Positions 1-5,468 of a stretch of 5,468 nt of DNA are shown here, piece after piece. The DNA is from RGIG3009 sp045603285 (GTDB lineage Bacteria; Bacillota; Clostridia; Oscillospirales; Acutalibacteraceae). Under the pieces are notes generated by a model. It had not been told where the DNA came from and ran no database searches. It was given only the letters and a program-made list of their open reading frames with translations. Numbering within the stretch: the stretch's first letter is position 1; each line of letters begins with the position of its first letter. Made by a program: the position numbers and the translations under genes. The stretch is taken from contig JAZULW010000114.1 of NCBI GenBank assembly GCA_045603285.1, positions 1-5,468 on the forward strand, given 5' to 3'.

Positions 1-63
1 GCCGATCAGGTTATCCTGTTTGCGGGTTGAAACGATACTTCCTGTTACTTTTCCAATAATCAT
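1..63 (-). CDS. EutN/CcmL-family BMC vertex protein, second copy (5' part only)
   Basis: Only the first 21 codons lie in the window; the frame is open to the left edge. They read MIIGKVTGSIVSTRK followed by QDNLIG. This is the first beta strand and loop of the EutN/CcmL/PduN family, whose pentamers cap the vertices of microcompartment shells. 16 of the 21 residues match the vertex protein encoded at 4883-5164, so the two are paralogues. The start is ATG at 63, with GAGTGA five bases upstream (69-74) as a weak ribosome site. An in-frame GTG at 72 would add three residues but has no well-placed SD of its own. It follows pduL after a 33-base, AT-rich gap with no clear promoter or terminator, so it is probably the next gene of the same operon. 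The family call is confident despite the short length; completeness of the gene cannot be judged. Confidence 0.85.
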   Translation of the reverse strand, partial: MIIGKVTGSIVSTRKQDNLIG

Positions 64-96
64 TTCTTTCACTCGTTTCTTTTCAGAATTAAAAAT

Positions 97-756
97 TTAT
101 TTGATGACGGTTACTTTATCGCCCTGTTTGATCTCGCTGGCATTGGCCTCGTCGGTATCAATGTGCATTTCCAAACGGAACGCTTTGTTGACACGCACTT
201 GCACATCGTAGAAGGTGGTGCGGCGCTCGCCGTTTGCTTCTACGGTTACGTAGTCGCCGTCTTTGAGGCCAAACGCGGCGCCTTCTTCTTCGCTCATATG
301 AATGTGCCGGTTGGCGATGATGCACCCTTCTTTCAAGGTGACCACCCCTTTGGGACCCACAATGGTAACAGGGGCAGAACCCGCAATGTCGCCCGATTCA
401 CGCACCGGCGGTTTCACCTTTAACACGAACGAGTCGGTACGGGAAATTTCCACCTGCGAAGCTTTTCTCACGGGGCCGAGCACGCGCACACCTTCAATGG
501 GGCGAAGCGACGGGCCGATGATGGTGAGTTGCTCTTTACACGCGAATTGACCGGGTTGCGAGAGGTCTTTCATGGGGGTCAGTTGATACCCTTTGCCAAA
601 CAAGGTTTCCACATCGGCCTCGGAGAGGTGAATGTGGCGGTTGGACACGCCCACGGGCACCGTGCCGTCTGCTGCCGAGGCAGCGGCCGGCACATCACCG
701 TATTGCGCCATTACGCGGTTGACGATTTCGGAAATCAATGCGGCATCGTATGCCAT
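97..756 (-). CDS. pduL: PduL-type phosphate propanoyltransferase (phosphotransacylase)
   Basis: The 219-residue product should convert acyl-CoA (propionyl- or acetyl-CoA) and phosphate to acyl-phosphate and CoA inside the microcompartment, recycling CoA for the aldehyde dehydrogenase encoded just upstream. PduL is a metal-dependent enzyme unrelated to Pta. Two repeats of the family signature are visible: VSNRHIHLS at 37-45 and ANRHIHMS at 148-155. The other family motifs are QVEISRTD (101-108) and RLEMHIDTDEAN (194-205). The expected zinc ligands His41, His43, Glu103, His151, His153 and His198 are all present. Residues 1-20 form a likely amphipathic helix, followed by an Ala/Pro-rich linker (21-34), as in encapsulated PduL proteins. 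ATG at 756 is chosen because AAAGGAG (765-771) lies eight bases before it; the GTG at 765 falls inside that SD. The gap to the upstream gene is 13 bases. Length is normal and no key residue is missing. Confidence 0.96.
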   Translation of the reverse strand: MAYDAALISEIVNRVMAQYGDVPAAASAADGTVPVGVSNRHIHLSEADVETLFGKGYQLTPMKDLSQPGQFACKEQLTIIGPSLRPIEGVRVLGPVRKASQVEISRTDSFVLKVKPPVRESGDIAGSAPVTIVGPKGVVTLKEGCIIANRHIHMSEEEGAAFGLKDGDYVTVEANGERRTTFYDVQVRVNKAFRLEMHIDTDEANASEIKQGDKVTVIK

Positions 757-764
757 TGCAAACA

Positions 765-771
765 CTCCTTT
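765..771 (-). promoter_or_regulatory. Shine-Dalgarno of pduL, overlapping the upstream stop codon
   Basis: AAAGGAG in transcript sense, eight bases before ATG 756. The TAA stop of the aldehyde dehydrogenase gene (770-772) supplies its first As. The site decides the start, because the alternative GTG at 765 lies within it. Confidence 0.8.
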
Positions 772-2215
772 AGATGATACGGAAACTGTCGGCCATCACG
801 CAACGGCGTTGACGGGTGAAACTTCTGGCCGAAGTGATACCCTCACCGGTGGGGCCGGCAATGGTGAAGGTAGCGTGACCTTCGCCGCCGAAACCGATGC
901 CGGCGTAAGACGGGGCATTTTTCACAAAGATCGTGGTTTCCACCGCCCGTGCGAAACGGGACAGGTTGTCAATGTTTTTGGAATGCATATGCGCCGTGTG
1001 GCGGTTACCGTGTTCGGCTTTTACCGCGAGGTCAATGGCCTCGTCAATGTCTTTGACGCGCACGATGGGCAAAATGGGCATCATCAACTCTTCTTGTACG
1101 AAAGGATGGTCAAAACCCGTTTCACACACGATGCAACGAACGTCTTTTCCCGCTTTCACGCCGATTTTCGAAAGAAGAACGGCGGCATCGCGGCCGACAC
1201 AGTCACGGTTGACGATCTTTTTCACGTTGCCGTTTTTATCGGTCTTTTCCACCAACACGATCTTGGCCAATTCGTCGGCCTGCGCGGCATCAATGAGATA
1301 CGCGCCGTTGCGCAACATAGCGGCAATGAGTTTATCGGCAATGTTCTGGAAAGCAAATACTTCTTTTTCGGCGATACACGGCAAGTTATTGTCGAAGGTG
1401 CATCCATCGATGATGTCTTTGCCTGCCTTTTCGATATCGGCGGTATCGTCTACGATAACGGGGGGGTTGCCTGCGCCCGCGCCGATGGCCTTTTTACCGG
1501 ACGACAACACCGCACGCACCACGCCGGGGCCGCCCGTACATACGAGCAAGCGAATCAGCGGATGCGATTGCATCACAGCGGCGGATTCCATCGTGGGTTT
1601 CACCATGGAGCAAACGAGCACCTCAGGACCGCCGCCCGCTTTGCAAGCACGGTTTACGAGGTCTACGGCATAGTTGGAAGTGGCAATGGCATTGGGGTGT
1701 GGATTGAACACCACGCCGTTGCCCGCGGCGATCATACCGATGCTGTTGCAGATGACCGTTTCGCTCGGGTTGGTACTGGGAGTGATCGCACCCACCACAC
1801 CGAACGGGGCCATTTCCACCAACGTAAGGCCGTTGTCACCCGTTTTGGCGTTGGACACGATATCCTCGGTGCCGGGGGTCTTATCCGCTACCAGCAAGTG
1901 TTTGGCTTGTTTGTGATCTACACGGCCCATACCGGTTTCGGCAACGCCAAGCGCCGCCATTATGGGGGCTTCTTCACGGGTAAGACGGCGAATTTCGGTG
2001 ATGATCTTCTCGCGTTGTTCCACCGACATTGCACGCACGGCACGGTAGCCCGCTTCCGCGGCTTTGATGGCATCGTTCATATCGTCGTAGATGCCGACAA
2101 ATTTGCGGGAACCATAATGTTTGCTGTCCCAATCGCTCGGCGCGGGAGTCGATTGCATATTTCCCAGCACACGGCTGACAACTTCGCGGATTTCAGCTTC
2201 AGAAAAGTTTGCCAT
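770..2215 (-). CDS. pduP: CoA-acylating aldehyde dehydrogenase, microcompartment type (PduP/EutE-like)
   Basis: The 481-residue product belongs to the aldehyde dehydrogenase superfamily branch that oxidises an aldehyde to acyl-CoA with NAD+ and CoA (propionaldehyde for PduP, acetaldehyde for EutE). Visible family motifs are TPSTNPSET (145-153), the glycine-rich GAGAGNPP (245-252), the catalytic cysteine Cys280 in DNNLPCIAEKEV, and the C-terminal GEGHATFTIAGPTGEG (444-459). Residues 1-21 form a predicted amphipathic helix followed by a Pro/Ser linker (STPAPSD), the layout of an encapsulation peptide that targets the enzyme to the shell lumen. The start is ATG at 2215, preceded eight bases upstream by AAGGAG (2224-2229); the in-frame GTG at 2224 overlaps that SD and is rejected. 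It sits 12 bases after the DeoR gene and 13 before pduL, its partner in the next step. PduP versus EutE, and hence the natural aldehyde, cannot be settled from sequence alone. Confidence 0.95.
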   Translation of the reverse strand: MANFSEAEIREVVSRVLGNMQSTPAPSDWDSKHYGSRKFVGIYDDMNDAIKAAEAGYRAVRAMSVEQREKIITEIRRLTREEAPIMAALGVAETGMGRVDHKQAKHLLVADKTPGTEDIVSNAKTGDNGLTLVEMAPFGVVGAITPSTNPSETVICNSIGMIAAGNGVVFNPHPNAIATSNYAVDLVNRACKAGGGPEVLVCSMVKPTMESAAVMQSHPLIRLLVCTGGPGVVRAVLSSGKKAIGAGAGNPPVIVDDTADIEKAGKDIIDGCTFDNNLPCIAEKEVFAFQNIADKLIAAMLRNGAYLIDAAQADELAKIVLVEKTDKNGNVKKIVNRDCVGRDAAVLLSKIGVKAGKDVRCIVCETGFDHPFVQEELMMPILPIVRVKDIDEAIDLAVKAEHGNRHTAHMHSKNIDNLSRFARAVETTIFVKNAPSYAGIGFGGEGHATFTIAGPTGEGITSARSFTRQRRCVMADSFRII

Positions 2216-2223
2216 ATCGGTCA

Positions 2224-2229
2224 CTCCTT
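2224..2229 (-). promoter_or_regulatory. Shine-Dalgarno of the aldehyde dehydrogenase gene, overlapping the deoR-family stop codon
   Basis: AAGGAG in transcript sense, eight bases before ATG 2215. The sequence TAAGGAG joins the regulator stop (2228-2230) to the SD. The in-frame GTG at 2224 overlaps the SD and is therefore not used as start. Confidence 0.8.
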
Positions 2230-2986
2230 AATAGATGAGTTCAATGTTGTGTTGTTTGCAATAGTCAATCCACCGTTCGCTCGGCGCGGCATCGGTGACA
2301 ATGGTGTCCACCTCGTTTAAGTCGCACACGCGAACAAAGGAAATACGGTCAAATTTGGTACTGTCAATGGCCAACACCTTGTGGTTGGCGGAAGAAAAGA
2401 TGGCACGCTTGATTTCGGAATCTTTTTCGTTTGATTCGGTGACACCCATTGCTAAATCGATGCCTTTGGACGAACACACGGCAACCGCCACGTGATAACC
2501 GCGAATCATACGCTCGGCGGACGAGCCGACGAGGGACAACGAGCCTTGTTTTAACACACCGCCCGTGGACAACACGTTCCATCCCTCTTTGTCGGACAGT
2601 TCGAGCAAAATTTCCACCGAATTGGTGATAAGGGTGATGTTTTTGCGGTTTTTGATGCTTTTGGCCACGTGTATGGCCGTACTGCTTGCATCGAGCATCA
2701 AATAGTCGCCGTCTTGAATGAGGGCGGCTATTTTTTCGGCAATGCGTTGTTTGAGTTCCACATTGGAACGTTTGCGCACGTTAAACGGCACGTCGGTGTT
2801 AAGGTTCTGGTTTAAAACGGCGCCACCGTAGGTTTTTTTGGCAAGGCCTTCGTTATCCAATTTTTCAAGGTCGCGGCGAATGGTTTCTTCCGTAACACCG
2901 AATTCCTGACTTAGATCTGCCACGATGACTTTGCCCTCGCTTTGCAGACGGGCGAGGATGACATTGCGCCGTTCAATGGCGAGCAT
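2228..2986 (-). CDS. DeoR/GlpR-family transcriptional regulator
   Basis: The 252-residue protein has the usual DeoR-family length and layout. An N-terminal winged helix-turn-helix occupies about residues 1-57, with the recognition region around VADLSQEFGVTEETIRRDL (22-40). A DeoR-type sensor domain covers about 75-232. In it the sugar-phosphate-binding fold is marked by LDASST (98-103), ITNS (120-123), STGG (140-143), KGIDLAMGVTESNE (174-187) and AIDSTKF (206-212). Members usually repress sugar-catabolic operons and are released by a phosphorylated sugar or its breakdown product. The gene lies inside the operon, 12 bases after pduT and 12 before the aldehyde dehydrogenase, so it is probably co-transcribed with its own target and may autoregulate. 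The start is ATG at 2986 with AAGGA at 2996-3000. The inducer and operator are unknown; no operator could be recognised because the operon promoter lies outside the window. Confidence 0.93.
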   Translation of the reverse strand: MLAIERRNVILARLQSEGKVIVADLSQEFGVTEETIRRDLEKLDNEGLAKKTYGGAVLNQNLNTDVPFNVRKRSNVELKQRIAEKIAALIQDGDYLMLDASSTAIHVAKSIKNRKNITLITNSVEILLELSDKEGWNVLSTGGVLKQGSLSLVGSSAERMIRGYHVAVAVCSSKGIDLAMGVTESNEKDSEIKRAIFSSANHKVLAIDSTKFDRISFVRVCDLNEVDTIVTDAAPSERWIDYCKQHNIELIY

Positions 2987-2995
2987 ACCGTCACA

Positions 2996-3000
2996 TCCTT
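2996..3000 (-). promoter_or_regulatory. Shine-Dalgarno of the DeoR-family regulator gene, overlapping the pduT stop codon
   Basis: AAGGA in transcript sense, nine bases before ATG 2986. It is weaker than the other internal SD sites (AAGGATG rather than AAGGAGG), which may keep regulator output below that of the structural genes; that last point is inference. Confidence 0.7.
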
Positions 3001-3547
3001 ATAAAATGTTTTGCCACAATTTTTCGTCGGGATGAGGAATTACCGTACTGTCAAGGAACATACCGCCCTCGCCCGCACCGATCTTGGCAGTTTCAATGGC
3101 GGCTTGCACGGCGGCAATTTCGCCGGTGAGCAGCATATACGATTTGCCGCACATACCACGCGCCAGACGCAGTTCGATCAAGTCAACAAGTGCCGTTTTC
3201 GCGGCGGTATCGGCAGCCACAATGGCCGCGGCGGCCGAGAACGTTTCGAGAACACCCAGTGCGTTGGGAGAACCGATTTCACTGGCGCCGTACAGGGCGC
3301 TGAAAATAGAATCGTGGGGATTGCCAAGCACAAATCGGTCGATGAGTTGTTCGCTGTCGGCTGTAGCGGCGGCATCCACTGCCGCTTTTACGGCACTGAG
3401 TTCACCGCCAATGAGCACCATAAATTTGCCGGGGCAAACGGTGTCGGCTTGTAAAATGTCTACCTCTGCCGTTTTGACCATACGGTCCGCGGCACGCATA
3501 CCGGAGGAGACGGTTTTGTATTCGACCATACCAATGGCTTTTTTCAT
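2999..3547 (-). CDS. pduT: PduT-type tandem BMC-domain shell protein with an iron-sulfur cysteine
   Basis: The 182-residue product contains two BMC domains in tandem: residues 2-90, starting KKAIGMVEYKTVSSGM, and 95-180, starting NALGVLETFSAAAA. Such proteins form trimers that act as pseudohexameric shell tiles. The closest known relative by eye is Salmonella PduT. In that protein Cys38 of the first domain lies at the pore and three copies bind one [4Fe-4S] cluster. Here Cys38 is at the same position in DTVCPGKF, so a cluster is expected. The second domain reads RGMCGKSY (130-137), placing an additional Cys133 in the corresponding pore loop. The C-terminal STVIPHPDEKLW matches the family. The start ATG at 3547 has a near-perfect SD, AAGGAGG at 3556-3562, overlapping the pduS stop codon. 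Adjacency to pduS fits the known physical association of PduT with PduS, which suggests electron transfer across the shell. Confidence 0.95.
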   Translation of the reverse strand: MKKAIGMVEYKTVSSGMRAADRMVKTAEVDILQADTVCPGKFMVLIGGELSAVKAAVDAAATADSEQLIDRFVLGNPHDSIFSALYGASEIGSPNALGVLETFSAAAAIVAADTAAKTALVDLIELRLARGMCGKSYMLLTGEIAAVQAAIETAKIGAGEGGMFLDSTVIPHPDEKLWQNIL

Positions 3548-3555
3548 GATCTTCT

Positions 3556-3562
3556 CCTCCTT
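3556..3562 (-). promoter_or_regulatory. Strong Shine-Dalgarno of pduT, overlapping the pduS stop codon
   Basis: AAGGAGG in transcript sense, eight bases before ATG 3547, and part of TAAGGAGGAG. It is the closest match to the consensus SD in the window, in keeping with a shell protein needed in many copies. Confidence 0.8.
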
Positions 3563-4886
3563 ACTTCGTAATGGTGATGACGCGGGCGGTCACATCGGTG
3601 ACTGTGCCCGCCATCGGGGCATGAATCGCAACGCTGAGCGCGTTTTCGGCGGGAGCGGCAATGCATTGCCCCGCTTCCACGCGGTCGCCTTTTTTGACGA
3701 TCGCAACCGCCGGCGCACCAATGTGCTGCGACAACGGAATACGCAATTTTTTGGTTTCGATTGTTTCTTCACGCATGGGTGCCGACTGGTTATACGGGTC
3801 AAGCCCGAGACGCGAACGCAACCGCGCAAGCGGTACCATTCGCCACGGACGGGCCGCGGAGACCGCGCCGGTTTTGGGATTTTGCGGTGGTTTTACACCG
3901 TGTTCGCGCAAACCGCTTTTGCACGCGGCAAGCAAACTGCGCGGTGAAAGCCCTTGCCCGCAGGAATACAACTCACACAGTCCGCAACTTGAACAGAACA
4001 TCGAATTGACGTAGGGGGTGGCATCGTTGGTGATACCATTGGACGCTACGTACATAAACGAAGCGGGGTCAATGGGATGACCGAGCAAATGCCGCGGACA
4101 CAGCGACGTGCAATAACTGCATTGGCAGCAAGCCGCCATAGCGCGTTTCATATCAATCACGGGTTTGGTGAGTTTCTTTTGCACAAGCGGCAACGTTTTG
4201 GGCAACACGAGAACGGCATTGGTGGTTTTGGTTACCACCTCGGCAGGAGAGCCGATTCGCCCCATCATCGGGCCGCCAATGACGTACGCAGGGTCCTCGA
4301 TGGTAACGCCCCCCGCGAGATCAAGCAGTTCCCCAAAGGTCATACCAAGCGGCGCGTACAAGGTAATGGGATTTTTTACTTCTCCCGTCACCGTCACGTA
4401 TTTGTGCGTAACAGGCTGGCCGTTTAACGCGCGGTAAACGTTATAGACCGTTTCCACGTTGAGAACGGTCACCCCCACCGCCAACGGAATACCGCCGGCA
4501 GGCACCACACGGCCGGTGGCTTCGTAGGTAAGCACCACCTCGTCACCGGCGGGGTACACTTCGGGCAAGGTGCACAATTTCATATTATCGTAAGAAGCGA
4601 GTTCCGCTTTCACCGCTTCAACGGTTCGTTTGTACGAACCCTTGACACCGACGTACACGGTTTCGACTTCCAGTATGTTCGAAAGGAAATGCAACGTGCT
4701 CAAAATTTCGTGAGTATACTGTTTGAGCAGTTGACGGTGCAGGCGGAGCAACGGCTCACATTCCGCACAGTTGAGGATCAAGGTGTCGGCGCGTTTGTCA
4801 AGCTTGGCATAGGTGGGGAAACCCGCACCGCCCGCGCCGACGATCCCGTGCTCCTGCAATAAGGATTTGATTTCTTCGATTGTCAT
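3561..4886 (-). CDS. pduS: PduS-type RnfC-like flavin/iron-sulfur protein
   Basis: The 441-residue product is close to the length of Salmonella PduS (about 450), an FMN and two-[4Fe-4S] protein that reduces cobalamin and binds PduT. N-terminal RnfC-type motifs are GAGGAGFPTYAKL (17-29), ILNCAECEPLL (37-47) and YPAGDE (111-116), the nucleotide/flavin region. An SLBB-like segment follows at about 160-215. Two ferredoxin-like clusters are visible: Cys253, 256, 259 and 263 (CxxCxxCxxxCP), and Cys298, 301, 304 and 309. The C-terminal 60 residues resemble a biotinyl/lipoyl-like barrel-sandwich domain. The start is ATG at 4886, which shares ATGA with the stop of the upstream vertex gene; GGAG at 4897-4900 serves as SD. 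The frame continues upstream to 4970, but those 28 codons lie within the vertex gene in another frame and lack family similarity. No cobalamin-related gene is visible, so the electron acceptor here is open. Confidence 0.94.
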   Translation of the reverse strand: MTIEEIKSLLQEHGIVGAGGAGFPTYAKLDKRADTLILNCAECEPLLRLHRQLLKQYTHEILSTLHFLSNILEVETVYVGVKGSYKRTVEAVKAELASYDNMKLCTLPEVYPAGDEVVLTYEATGRVVPAGGIPLAVGVTVLNVETVYNVYRALNGQPVTHKYVTVTGEVKNPITLYAPLGMTFGELLDLAGGVTIEDPAYVIGGPMMGRIGSPAEVVTKTTNAVLVLPKTLPLVQKKLTKPVIDMKRAMAACCQCSYCTSLCPRHLLGHPIDPASFMYVASNGITNDATPYVNSMFCSSCGLCELYSCGQGLSPRSLLAACKSGLREHGVKPPQNPKTGAVSAARPWRMVPLARLRSRLGLDPYNQSAPMREETIETKKLRIPLSQHIGAPAVAIVKKGDRVEAGQCIAAPAENALSVAIHAPMAGTVTDVTARVITITK

Positions 4887-5164
4887 GAATGGATCACTCC
4901 GGCAAGACCGGTACCGCTGTCCACGATACCGACAATGGCCGCATCTACGGGGCAATCCGCCATACCGCATCCGATACGGGCAGCACTGCCGGTGGCGACC
5001 AATACGATCTCATCAATACCGGCACCGATGTTGTCGATGGCCACGATCTTCGCCTTGGGATCGCCCAAGTCTTTGAGGGGTTCAACGACCATAAATTTGC
5101 TGCCGATAAGATTTTCGTTTTTACGTGTGGAAACAACGCTTCCCACAACTTTTCCGACGATCAT
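4883..5164 (-). CDS. EutN/CcmL/PduN-family BMC vertex protein, first copy
   Basis: The 93-residue product has the size and pattern of pentameric vertex proteins that close the corners of microcompartment shells. It begins MIVGKVVGSVVSTRK, then NLIGSKFMVVEPL. It carries the family segments AIDNIGAGIDEIVLVATGSAAR (given here only as landmarks: AIDNIGAG at 42-49 and GSAAR at 59-63) and CPVDAAIVGIVD (71-82). ATG at 5164 is preferred because AGGTGA (5170-5175) is spaced five bases from it and because relatives start at this residue. The GTG at 5173 would add three residues (MKT) and cannot be fully excluded. The stop overlaps the pduS start in ATGA, so translation of the two is probably coupled. 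The upstream gap to the BMC-H gene is 90 bases and contains a strong hairpin. A paralogue begins at position 63. Confidence 0.94.
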   Translation of the reverse strand: MIVGKVVGSVVSTRKNENLIGSKFMVVEPLKDLGDPKAKIVAIDNIGAGIDEIVLVATGSAARIGCGMADCPVDAAIVGIVDSGTGLAGVIHS

Positions 5165-5169
5165 CGTCT

Positions 5170-5175
5170 TCACCT
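5170..5175 (-). promoter_or_regulatory. Shine-Dalgarno of the first vertex gene
   Basis: AGGTGA in transcript sense, five bases before ATG 5164. It favours this ATG over the in-frame GTG at 5173, which is embedded in the SD itself. Confidence 0.6.
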
Positions 5176-5200
5176 GTCTCTTTCAATAGTGGTGGTCAAC

Positions 5201-5228
5201 CGCAGAGGGGCGAAAGTGCCCCTCTGCG
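5201..5228 (-). terminator. Perfect 11-bp stem-loop between the BMC-H and vertex genes; possible attenuator or mRNA-processing hairpin
   Basis: The arms at 5201-5211 (CGCAGAGGGGC on the plus strand) and 5218-5228 are exact reverse complements, with a six-base loop. It lies in the only long intergenic gap (5165-5254). In transcript sense the bases after the stem are GTTGACCACC, with no run of U, so it is not a standard intrinsic terminator. A partial terminator, an RNA 3'-end stabiliser for the abundant shell transcript, or a processing site would each fit. The structure is directly visible; its role is inferred. Confidence 0.6.
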
Positions 5229-5254
5229 AGCCAAACACACGGGTTGCCAACCTC

Positions 5255-5468
5255 TTATTTGAGGGTGGGCAAAATTTTCTCCACGTCGTCGTGGGGACGC
5301 GGAATGACGTGAGTCGCAATGACTTCGCCCAAGCGACCGGCGCTGGTGGAACCGGCTTCAACAGCGGATTTCACGGCACCAACGTCACCGCGCACCATAA
5401 CGGACACCAAACCGGAACCGATCTTCTCGGTGCCGATGAGTTGCACGTTGGCGGCTTTGACCATCGCG
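5255..5468 (-). CDS. BMC-H hexameric shell protein, PduA/EutM type (3' part only)
   Basis: The frame is open at the right edge and ends in TAA at 5255-5257, giving about 70 C-terminal residues. The residue before the internal Met at 5464 is Ala, as in the DAMVKAANV segment of PduA and EutM. The true start therefore lies roughly 20-25 codons outside the window, and 5464 is not the start codon. The visible sequence has the BMC fold core: MVKAANVQLIGTEKIGSG, then the strand LVSVMVRGDVGAVKSAV, and finally HVIPRPHDDVEKILP. The pore loop KIGSGL is the same as in PduA, giving a small polar pore that in PduA-type shells lets small polar metabolites pass. It is probably a main facet protein of the shell. 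The gap downstream holds a hairpin that could separate its expression from that of the following genes. PduA, PduJ and EutM cannot be told apart here. Confidence 0.95.
   Translation of the reverse strand, partial: AMVKAANVQLIGTEKIGSGLVSVMVRGDVGAVKSAVEAGSTSAGRLGEVIATHVIPRPHDDVEKILPTLK

Noticed and set aside
632..2320. A 562-codon open frame on the plus strand opposite the aldehyde dehydrogenase gene.
   Set aside because: It lies antisense to a clearly recognised gene with intact family motifs. It is rich in His, Phe, Gly and Arg with no family resemblance and crosses the gene boundaries on the other strand. It arises from the codon bias of the minus-strand genes.
3582..3611. Interrupted inverted repeat (gcgggc...gcccgc with an inner gtcac/gtgac) near the 3' end of pduS.
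   Set aside because: It lies wholly within the coding sequence, has asymmetric mismatches and no U-tract, so chance within G+C-rich codons is the simpler explanation.
3084..3947. A 287-codon plus-strand frame opposite pduT and pduS.
   Set aside because: It spans two recognised minus-strand genes, changes composition at their junction and has no recognisable domain.
4887..4970. Upstream extension of pduS by 28 codons.
   Set aside because: The added residues are Arg/Cys/Gly-rich, lie in another frame of the vertex gene, and show no similarity to PduS, which starts at the ATG overlapping the vertex stop.
5170..5200. Possible promoter (TTGACC in transcript sense) just after the hairpin.
   Set aside because: No acceptable -10 hexamer lies 16-18 bases downstream before the vertex gene start.
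5255..5464. A complete 69-residue shell protein starting at ATG 5464.
   Set aside because: The frame stays open to the edge and the preceding codon is Ala, as expected inside a BMC domain; the Met is internal and the gene is cut by the window.

Overview
The window is a stretch of a bacterial microcompartment (BMC) operon. Every gene I can support lies on the minus strand, so transcription runs from high to low coordinates. Strong Shine-Dalgarno (SD) sequences of the AAGGAG type, tight gene packing and protein sequences related to the Pdu (propanediol utilisation) system suggest a fermentative anaerobic Firmicute, perhaps a gut Clostridia lineage of moderate G+C content. That lineage call is inference; no rRNA or other taxonomic marker is present.

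In transcription order the layout is: (1) the 3' part of a hexameric BMC-H shell gene, cut by the right edge; (2) a 90-base gap holding a perfect 11-bp hairpin; (3) a EutN/CcmL-type pentameric vertex gene; (4) pduS, an RnfC-like flavin and iron-sulfur protein whose start overlaps the vertex gene stop (ATGA); (5) pduT, a tandem-BMC shell protein with an iron-sulfur-binding cysteine; (6) a DeoR-family regulator; (7) a CoA-acylating aldehyde dehydrogenase (PduP/EutE type); (8) pduL, the BMC-type phosphotransacylase; (9) the first 21 codons of a second vertex gene, cut by the left edge. No gene-free stretch exceeds 90 bases, and I see no RNA gene, mobile element or CRISPR array.

Together these genes form the common core of a catabolic microcompartment. 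An aldehyde made inside the shell is oxidised to acyl-CoA by the dehydrogenase. PduL converts the acyl-CoA to acyl-phosphate and recycles CoA. BMC-H, PduT and the vertex proteins build the shell, and PduS with PduT offers a route for electrons across it. Both enzymes begin with similar amphipathic helices followed by linkers, as expected of encapsulation peptides.

The enzyme that makes the aldehyde is not in the window, so the substrate cannot be read directly. The embedded DeoR regulator points towards a sugar or sugar-phosphate (for example fucose, rhamnose or deoxyribose), but this is inference. The families are known; the points of interest are the gene combination, the intergenic hairpin, the stop/SD overlaps and an extra pore-side cysteine in PduT.
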